DNA of 18,707 bases from an uncultured Mycoplasmatota bacterium (GTDB lineage Bacteria; Bacillota_I; Bacilli_A; RF39; UBA660): NCBI GenBank assembly GCA_900554615.1, contig USIB01000021.1, forward strand, positions 1 to 18,707, written 5' to 3'. A program made the position numbers and the translations under genes. The notes under the pieces were generated by a model. The model was given only the letters and a program-made list of their open reading frames with translations, was not told where the DNA came from and did not search any database. Positions 13,846-18,707 of the stretch are shown in pieces. How positions within the stretch are numbered: the stretch's first letter is position 1; the number at the start of each line of letters is the position of its first letter.

Positions 13846-14961
13846 ATGAATAAAAAAAGTAATAAAATAATTATACCCCTTTTAGTATTTATCTCCTTTG
13901 TAGGAGGGGCAATATGGACATATTTAGTAATAAATCAATTAAATAGAGGAACAACAACAAATATAATAAAAGGAGGAAACTATACAATAAACGAAAATAG
14001 TATATCTGGAGCAGTAGACAAAATATATGATGCCACTGTAACCGTAGCCACTTATAAAGATGGTAAAGCAGTGTCAACAGGAACAGGTTTTGTCTATAAA
14101 AAAGAAGGCTCAACAGCCTATATAATGACAAATAATCATGTTATATCAGGAGGCGATTCTGCTAAAGTAATCTTTAGTGATGGAACATCAGCAGATACTC
14201 AAATCTTAGGAGGAGAGACATATTCAGATATAGCAGTATTAACAGTAAGTGCTGCAAGTATAAAACAAGTAGCAACAATAGGAAACACAGATAATATAAA
14301 ATTAGGAGACACAACCTTTGCAGTAGGAGCTCCACTTGGTGATACTTATAGTGGTACAGTAACAAAGGGAATCCTATCAGGAAAAGATCGTTTAGTAGCA
14401 GTATCATTCTCTGGTAGTACAACAGATTACTATATGAAAGTATTACAAACAGATGCGGCATTAAATCCAGGTAATAGTGGTGGTCCATTATGTAATGTAA
14501 ATGGAGAGGTAATAGGAGTAAACTCATTAAAACTTACTCAGGAAAAAACAAGTTCAACAACAAGTTATAGTGTCGAAGGAATGGGCTTTGCTATTCCAAT
14601 AGAAGACGCTCTATCATATGCAGGTATTATTGAAAAAGGAGAATCAGTAACAAGACCATACATAGGAATAAGTATGTTAGATATAACAGATAGTTATTAC
14701 TTATGGCAGGCTGGAATAACTTTACCAAAAGGTGTAGAAAAAGGAGTAGCAGTTCTAGAAGTAGTATCATCTTCACCAGCAGAAAAAGCCGGATTAAAGA
14801 AAGGTGATATCATAACTAAATTAGAAAAAGAAGAAATATCTTCCGTAGCAGAACTTCGTTATGAATTATATAAGCATAATCCAGGAGACAAAATAACAAT
14901 TACATATAATAGAAATGGTAAAGAGTTAACTTCGGAAGTAACACTTGAAGAATCAAAATAA
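13846..14961 (+). CDS. htrA: HtrA/DegP-like membrane-anchored serine protease with PDZ domain
   Basis: A 371-residue envelope quality-control protease. One N-terminal membrane helix (about 9-29) anchors an outside-facing trypsin-like domain with triad His98 (TNNHVISGG), Asp128 (YSDIAVLTV) and Ser211 (NPGNSGGPL). A single PDZ domain follows (about 265-365), with PYIGISM, SPAEKAGLKKGDIITKL and NPGDKITITYNRNGKE. HtrA proteases degrade or refold misfolded secreted proteins. AGGTGAT immediately ahead overlaps the stop of the Abi-like gene, so the two genes are probably co-translated. It ends in a terminator that overlaps its stop codon. Confidence 0.94.
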   Translation: MNKKSNKIIIPLLVFISFVGGAIWTYLVINQLNRGTTTNIIKGGNYTINENSISGAVDKIYDATVTVATYKDGKAVSTGTGFVYKKEGSTAYIMTNNHVISGGDSAKVIFSDGTSADTQILGGETYSDIAVLTVSAASIKQVATIGNTDNIKLGDTTFAVGAPLGDTYSGTVTKGILSGKDRLVAVSFSGSTTDYYMKVLQTDAALNPGNSGGPLCNVNGEVIGVNSLKLTQEKTSSTTSYSVEGMGFAIPIEDALSYAGIIEKGESVTRPYIGISMLDITDSYYLWQAGITLPKGVEKGVAVLEVVSSSPAEKAGLKKGDIITKLEKEEISSVAELRYELYKHNPGDKITITYNRNGKELTSEVTLEESK

Positions 14962-14988
14962 TCTAGATTAATTCTAGGTTATTTTTTT
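14957..14988 (+). terminator. Terminator of the abi-htrA unit
   Basis: AATAATCTAGA (14957-14967) and TCTAGGTTATT (14973-14983), with one G-U, followed by T5. It begins in the last codons of htrA. Confidence 0.8.
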
Positions 14989-15175
14989 CCACGGGAACCA
15001 CAAACAAGTTTATGTTTTCCGTGGTGTTAGTGAGCCAAAGTGTTGTCTCCCTAACAAACAATATTTAAGTATATACTCCTTGCTTATATATAATAGATAT
15101 GGTTGATATACTACTTATAGACAATACAAATGTTGGTTATAAGTAGCACTGTAAGACTACTTAAGGCTTACAGTG
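14989..15175. ncRNA. Hairpin-rich intergenic stretch, candidate structured RNA
   Basis: The gene-free gap 14962-15276 contains no plausible ORF but four hairpins. H1 is 14989-14997 with 15016-15024 (CCACGGGAA/TTTCCGTGG), extended inside by 15000-15005 with 15008-15014. H2 is 15026-15034 with 15047-15055 (GTTAGtGAG/CTCcCTAAC). H3 is 15111-15119 with 15138-15146 (CTACTTATA/TATAAGTAG). H4 is 15147-15155 with 15167-15175 (CACTGTAAG/CTTACAGTG). The strand is not determined. H1 and H2 are markedly more GC-rich than the surroundings. No T-box, tRNA, tmRNA or SRP signature was found. Confidence 0.4.
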
Positions 15176-15217
15176 ATATTAAAAATAAAATAATAATGTA
15201 AAAAAAATATAAAACTA

Positions 15218-15247
15218 TTGTATTTTGTATGTAATATTTGTTATAAT
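15218..15247 (+). promoter_or_regulatory. Promoter of the t6A operon
   Basis: TTGTAT (15218-15223), 18 bp, TATAAT (15242-15247) with a TGT extension. Confidence 0.65.
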
Positions 15248-15276
15248 AAATATGACAAAAAGAAAGGTGAAGAAAG

Positions 15277-15726
15277 ATGGAAGAATACAAAATAACATCA
15301 CATAGTGATAATGAAACAATAGCAATAGCACAAAACATAGAATCAGAAAAGTTTCCTAACATGGTAATATGTTTAAATGGCAATTTAGGTAGTGGAAAAA
15401 CAATGTTTACTAAAGGATTTGCTCATGCTATGGGAATAGATGATATAACATCTCCAACATTTACAATAATAAAAGAGTATGTAGGAGAATTACCATTATA
15501 TCATATGGATGTATATAGATTAGAAGATTCACATGAAGATATAGGAATAGAAGAATACTTTGATAAAGGTGGAGTAACCATAATAGAATGGGCTGATATG
15601 ATAAAAGATATCTTACCAGAAGAAAGATTAGATATCAAAATCAAAATAGCAGATGATAATACAAGAGTATTAATATTAAAACCACATGGGGAAAAATATG
15701 TAAATATATGTGAGGCCATAATATGA
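15277..15726 (+). CDS. tsaE: tRNA t6A biosynthesis ATPase TsaE
   Basis: A 149-residue P-loop ATPase that, with TsaB and TsaD, installs threonylcarbamoyl on A37 of ANN-decoding tRNAs. Walker A is GNLGSGKT (35-42). The family segments SPTFTIIKEY (59-68), HMDVYRLE (76-83, Asp78) and IIEWADMI (102-109, Trp105) are all present. AAAGGTGA precedes the ATG, and a good promoter lies upstream. It is the first gene of a tight four-gene operon and overlaps tsaB by 4 bp (ATGA-type junction). Confidence 0.96.
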   Translation: MEEYKITSHSDNETIAIAQNIESEKFPNMVICLNGNLGSGKTMFTKGFAHAMGIDDITSPTFTIIKEYVGELPLYHMDVYRLEDSHEDIGIEEYFDKGGVTIIEWADMIKDILPEERLDIKIKIADDNTRVLILKPHGEKYVNICEAII

Positions 15727-16307
15727 TAAGTTTATTTATAGATACATCACTTGAAGATGTATCTATTGCCTTAGTAAAAGATGGAAAAGAATTATCTCAA
15801 ATACATGAATACATACCAGGAAAACATTCCATATATGTAATTCAGTATATAAGTGATATTCTAAAAAATAATAACTTATCTCCAGATAATGTTGATGAAA
15901 TAATCGTCGTAAATGGACCAGGATCATTTACCGGTATCCGAATAGGAGTAACCATAGCCAAGATGTTTGCTTATATCAAAAAAATAAGAATCGTAACCAT
16001 AACATCTTTAAAAGCAAGAGTACTAGGTCATACCGGAGATTATCTATTAACTACTATAGATGCAAAACACAACAATTATTATGTTGGAATATATGACAAA
16101 GAATATAATACCATTGAAGAGAAATTTGTCTCTAGTGAAGAAGTAGAAGAACTAAAAGAAAAATATTCCCCAGTAGTCATAGATCAAACAACACCATATC
16201 AAGTGGAACAAATTGTATCATATACAAAGAATCTAAAAAGCGAAAATCCTCATGGTGTAAACCCTATCTATCTAAAATTACCCGAAGCGATGGAGAAAAA
16301 ATGTTAA
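15723..16307 (+). CDS. tsaB: tRNA t6A biosynthesis protein TsaB
   Basis: A 194-residue ASKHA-fold protein, the non-catalytic partner of TsaD. It starts with the family strand MISLFIDTSLEDVSIAL and carries the core turn GPGSFTG (65-71) followed by IRIGVTIAK. It overlaps tsaE by 4 bp and the acetyltransferase gene by 7 bp. The protein is somewhat short at the C-terminus compared with enterobacterial TsaB but normal for Bacillota. Confidence 0.94.
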   Translation: MISLFIDTSLEDVSIALVKDGKELSQIHEYIPGKHSIYVIQYISDILKNNNLSPDNVDEIIVVNGPGSFTGIRIGVTIAKMFAYIKKIRIVTITSLKARVLGHTGDYLLTTIDAKHNNYYVGIYDKEYNTIEEKFVSSEEVEELKEKYSPVVIDQTTPYQVEQIVSYTKNLKSENPHGVNPIYLKLPEAMEKKC

Positions 16308-16654
16308 GAGAAGTAATCAAAGATGACCCAAGTCCCTATGTAAAATATATAGAATATATTGAAGAAGATAAAGTATTAGGATATTTAAAATATTCTCTTA
16401 TTTATGACCGTATGGAAATAGATAATATTCTTGTTGAGCCAGAGTATCGTGGTCAAAAAATAGGAAACAAATTAATGAGTAGATTAATAAGTATAGCGGA
16501 TCATGAACATGTCGTAAATATAACTCTAGAAGTAAGAGTAAGCAATGAAATAGCCAGAAATCTCTATAAAAAGTTTGGCTTTAGAGAAGTAGCCTTAAGA
16601 AAGTTCTATTATGGAGATGAAGATGCTATACTAATGGAAAAACAGGTGATGTAA
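16301..16654 (+). CDS. rimI: RimI-like GNAT N-acetyltransferase
   Basis: A 117-residue GNAT protein. Its acetyl-CoA loop is EYRGQKIGNKL (48-58), with Arg50 starting the R/Q-x-x-G-x-G/A motif, and the C-terminal ARNLYKKFGFREVALRKFYY is typical of RimI (ribosomal protein S18 N-terminal acetylation). At 117 residues it is shorter than E. coli RimI because the N-terminal strands are trimmed. The ATG lies inside the end of tsaB, with GGAG upstream. A place between tsaB and tsaD is the usual Bacillota arrangement, which supports the name. The substrate is inferred from family and position. Confidence 0.88.
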   Translation: MLREVIKDDPSPYVKYIEYIEEDKVLGYLKYSLIYDRMEIDNILVEPEYRGQKIGNKLMSRLISIADHEHVVNITLEVRVSNEIARNLYKKFGFREVALRKFYYGDEDAILMEKQVM

Positions 16655-17671
16655 ATGAAAGATGTATATATATTAGGAATAGAATCAAGTTGTGATGAAA
16701 CAAGTATGAGTATTGTTAAAAATGGTAGTGAAGAAATAGCCACTATTGTACTAAGTCAAATAGATATCCATAAAAATTATGGAGGAGTAGTACCCGAAAT
16801 AGCTAGTCGTAACCATATCGAAAACATAACAATTGTTTTAGAAGAACTTCTAGCAAAAGCAAATATGCAACTAGAAGACATAACCGCTATCGGAGTAACA
16901 TATGGTCCAGGACTAATAGGTAGTCTTTTAATAGGAGTACAAGCTGCTAAAACAATATCATTAGTAACAGGAAAACCATTAATACCAGTTCATCATATCA
17001 TAGGACACATCTATGCCAATAACCTAAAAGAAAGATTAACATTCCCTCTAATAGCCTTAGTAGTAAGTGGAGGACATACCGAACTAATCTATATGAAAGA
17101 AGATTATTCCTTTACCAAAATAGGAGGAACACTAGATGATGCCGTCGGAGAATGTTATGATAAAGTAGCCAAAGTATTAGGTCTAGAATATCCCGGAGGA
17201 CCAAAAGTAGATAAACTAGCCCATCTAGGAAAAGATACCTATAACTTACCATATCCCCTAGACGATAGTACCTATAACTTTAGTTTTAGTGGTATCAAAT
17301 CCGCTGTCATAAATCTTGTACATAATGAAGAACAAAGAGGAAATACCATAAATAAAGAAGATTTATGTACAACATTCCAAAATAGAGTTGTAGGCATAAT
17401 AACAAAGAAAACAATGAAAGCTATAAAAGAATATAAAGTATCAAATCTTGTAGTAGCGGGTGGTGTGTCAGCAAACTCTGGTTTAAGAGAAAAATTAACT
17501 GAAGAAAGTCAAAAAGAAAACATTCACATATCTTTCCCTGAACTAAAATATTGTACAGATAATGCTACCATGATCGCCGCTGCTGCCTACTTTGCCTATC
17601 AAAAAAATATTTTTGCTGATCTAACATTAAATGCTATGGCAACAGACACCATATATAAAGAGTGGAAATAA
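16655..17671 (+). CDS. tsaD: tRNA N6-threonylcarbamoyladenosine transferase TsaD
   Basis: A 338-residue catalytic subunit that transfers threonylcarbamoyl to tRNA A37. It opens with ILGIESSCDETS and has the metal-binding pair His114 and His118 (VHHIIGH), the SGGHTELIYM and DDAVGECYDKVAKVLGL segments, SFSGIKSAV, the AGGVSANSGLR phosphate loop and the closing CTDNATMIAAAA with a likely metal-binding Asp. It directly follows the rimI stop (TAAATG), with GGTGAT as ribosome site. It is the last gene of the operon, before a strong terminator. Confidence 0.97.
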   Translation: MKDVYILGIESSCDETSMSIVKNGSEEIATIVLSQIDIHKNYGGVVPEIASRNHIENITIVLEELLAKANMQLEDITAIGVTYGPGLIGSLLIGVQAAKTISLVTGKPLIPVHHIIGHIYANNLKERLTFPLIALVVSGGHTELIYMKEDYSFTKIGGTLDDAVGECYDKVAKVLGLEYPGGPKVDKLAHLGKDTYNLPYPLDDSTYNFSFSGIKSAVINLVHNEEQRGNTINKEDLCTTFQNRVVGIITKKTMKAIKEYKVSNLVVAGGVSANSGLREKLTEESQKENIHISFPELKYCTDNATMIAAAAYFAYQKNIFADLTLNAMATDTIYKEWK

Positions 17672-17697
17672 GGATTATAGAAATATAATCTTTTTTT
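17670..17697 (+). terminator. Terminator of the t6A operon
   Basis: AAGGATTATA (17670-17679), a GAAA tetraloop and TATAATCTTT (17684-17693, one G-U), followed by further T residues to 17697. Confidence 0.85.
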
Positions 17698-17776
17698 AAT
17701 TTCTAAGGACAATCTCTATTACAATAAAAAATAATTTCACATAAAATAAAGTGATTATGAATAGAGGTGAAAAAAC

Positions 17777-18082
17777 ATGGAATTCATAAATCAAAATACC
17801 GAACTAGTAATAACCATACTTACTATGACATTAACATGGATACTTGGTTTTATTTCTAAAAGATGCCCTTATGTAAATAACAATCTAATAATAATACAAA
17901 ATATAGTAATTGGACTATCAGTATCAATATTCTATTTTATAATAACCAAAGACTTCAATTTAGCCATAACCTTAAGTGGACTATTCGCCGAAACAGGATA
18001 TAATCTTATTCATAATATAGAAAAATTAATAAAGGAGGGAGATAATGGTAAACATAGTAAAGAAGATAGTACCGGAGAGTAG
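17777..18082 (+). CDS. Phage-type holin
   Basis: A 101-residue protein with AGAGGTG upstream of the ATG. Three hydrophobic helices (about 9-27, 38-58, 62-80) include FISKRCPYVNNNLIIIQNIVIGL and ITKDFNLAITLSGLFAETGYNLIHN, a pattern shared with small holins that precede amidase genes in Bacillota phages. The C-terminus is charged (EKLIKEGDNGKHSKED). Holins form the membrane lesions that release endolysin. The next gene, a phage-type amidase, overlaps its end by 38 bp, giving a standard holin-endolysin cassette. Whether a full prophage extends to the right cannot be seen; no other phage genes lie to the left. Confidence 0.82.
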   Translation: MEFINQNTELVITILTMTLTWILGFISKRCPYVNNNLIIIQNIVIGLSVSIFYFIITKDFNLAITLSGLFAETGYNLIHNIEKLIKEGDNGKHSKEDSTGE

Positions 18083-18275
18083 ATACTATCTAAAATGCCC
18101 TTATGAAATGACTCCTACTAGAATAGTAGTTCATAATACCGCTAACGATGCTCCTGCTCGAAATGAAATAAGTTATATGACAAATAATGACTACGAAACA
18201 TCATTTCATTATGCTGTAGATGATAAAGAAATAGTTCAAGGTTTGCCTGAAAATAGAAATGGTTGGCACGCAGGT
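18045..18275 (+). CDS. Endolysin (Amidase_2 N-acetylmuramoyl-L-alanine amidase), exon 1, intron-split
   Basis: The first 77 residues of a phage-type amidase, with AAAGGAGGGA upstream. The Amidase_2 zinc-site strand RIVVHNTAN, then SFHYAVDDKEIVQGLPEN and NGWHAG, are present. The family continues GWHAGDG..., but here the frame meets TAA two codons later (18279-18281). The break falls exactly after the Gly77 codon at the predicted 5' splice site of a group I intron, so the rest of the enzyme should resume in exon 2 beyond the window. Unspliced mRNA would give a 78-residue inactive stub. The reading is strong for the domain and good for the split. Confidence 0.86.
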
Positions 18276-18707
18276 AAGTAACATTGCCTGAACACACTTT
18301 TTCCATTAATCAGTGGGGTACACATTTTTGTGTGCTAACGGGGAAACCTAAGTCTTTAAGATATGGCAATCCCGTGGGAAGCCTATTGACATATATTTAC
18401 TATTTTTATATAATCTTTATGGGTGATGGTGATGAAAGAAATATGGAAACCTATAAAAGATTATGAAGGACTATACGAAATATCTAACTTTGGAAATGTA
18501 AAAATACTTGCTAGAAATTACACCAGATATAATTATTTGACAAAAAGATATAATATTATAAAAGTAAAAGAAAAAATAACACAAGGAACAATAAATGGAG
18601 GCTACAGGAGAATATGTTTAACAAAAAACAAGGTAGAAAAAAACAAACATATTCACAAACTTGTGGCTGAAGCGTTTATACCCAATCCAAATAATTATTC
18701 ATACGTA
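18276..18707 (+). ncRNA. Group I self-splicing intron in the endolysin gene (5' part)
   Basis: P1 is clear: exon CAGGT (18271-18275) pairs with internal guide GCCTG (18286-18290), with the diagnostic U-G wobble at the splice site. A P2-region hairpin is ACACA (18320-18324)/TGTGT (18329-18333). The core has ACGGGGAAACCT (18338-18349) and CAATCCCGTG (18367-18376), which pair ACGGG/CCCGT as P4. These two blocks closely resemble my recollection of the T4 td intron (ACGGGGAACCT...CAATCCCGTG). The endonuclease ORF follows in what would be P6, as in td. P7-P9 and the 3' splice site lie outside the window. Confidence 0.85.
18432..18707 (+). CDS. Intron-encoded NUMOD4/HNH-type homing endonuclease, 3' end outside the window
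   Basis: An open frame of 92 codons to the last base. It begins MKEIWKPIKDYEGLYEISNF, the NUMOD4 DNA-binding motif (WKPI.DYEGLYEISNFGNVK), and reaches HKLVAEAFIPNPNNYSYV, which in this family immediately precedes the H-N-H nuclease motif (NHIDG...). The nuclease residues themselves are thus just off the window. Starts at 18432 (ATG) or 18426 (ATG, two codons earlier) are both possible; GGTGAT at 18422-18427 favours 18432. Such enzymes cut intronless alleles and spread the intron. Confidence 0.86.
   Translation, partial: MKEIWKPIKDYEGLYEISNFGNVKILARNYTRYNYLTKRYNIIKVKEKITQGTINGGYRRICLTKNKVEKNKHIHKLVAEAFIPNPNNYSYV

Noticed and set aside
14571..14579. Exact TGTCGAA (Spo0A box) match
   Set aside because: It is a single copy inside the htrA coding sequence, with no promoter or tandem partner.
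14989..15175. T-box, tRNA, tmRNA, SRP RNA or CRISPR array
   Set aside because: No T-box GGUGG signature, no cloverleaf or CCA end, no SRP tetraloop motif, and no regularly spaced direct repeats.
18045..18281. Amidase as a degraded prophage pseudogene
   Set aside because: The frame is intact to a precise group I 5' splice site with matching guide, and an intron ORF follows, so splicing explains the stop better than decay.
18284..18466. 60-residue ORF after the amidase break
   Set aside because: It runs through the group I intron core (P2-P6) and resembles no protein; its sequence is explained by RNA structure.

Overview
The window comes from a very AT-rich, low-GC Gram-positive (Bacillota) genome that uses the standard bacterial code: TGA is used as a stop, for example at the ends of the LTA-synthase-like gene and the Smr gene. 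Strong AGGAGG-type ribosome sites, an agr-type thiolactone locus, an LtaS-like enzyme, a CwlD-like spore-cortex amidase and Spo0A-box-like repeats point to a spore-forming relative of Erysipelotrichia or other gut Bacilli. I cannot name the genus from this sequence.

Left edge (1-830): the 3' two-thirds of an IS200/IS605-type tnpB, followed by a folded stretch that looks like its omega RNA and right end. Region 844-5930 is an agr-like quorum-sensing locus in an unusual layout. An LtaS-like phosphotransferase, a LytTR response regulator and a GHKL histidine kinase run rightward and overlap. They converge on a leftward agrB-agrD pair whose short agrD lies outside normal ORF-length cut-offs. Two hairpins separate the convergent ends.

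Region 5880-9300: a membrane-anchored EIIB-like protein lacking the phosphorylated cysteine; an orphan membrane histidine kinase preceded by 10-bp-phased TCGAC repeats resembling Spo0A boxes; an Smr-domain protein; and, from a perfect consensus promoter, a 40-residue membrane peptide plus a surface protein. Region 9287-14990 is mostly housekeeping and stress genes: clpP (leftward), a TGS-fused nucleoside kinase, cwlD, a small membrane protein, an Abi_2/HEPN-type protein and an HtrA protease.

Region 14962-15276 has no gene but contains four hairpins and may encode a structured RNA. Next comes the compact tRNA t6A operon tsaE-tsaB-rimI-tsaD, closed by a strong terminator.

Right edge (17777-18707): a phage-type lysis cassette, with a holin and an N-acetylmuramoyl-L-alanine amidase. 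The amidase reading frame is interrupted between codons by a group I intron carrying a NUMOD4/HNH-type homing endonuclease, which runs off the window. The most distinctive items are this split endolysin, the convergent agr/LtaS locus, the putative Spo0A-box array and the cysteine-less EIIB protein.
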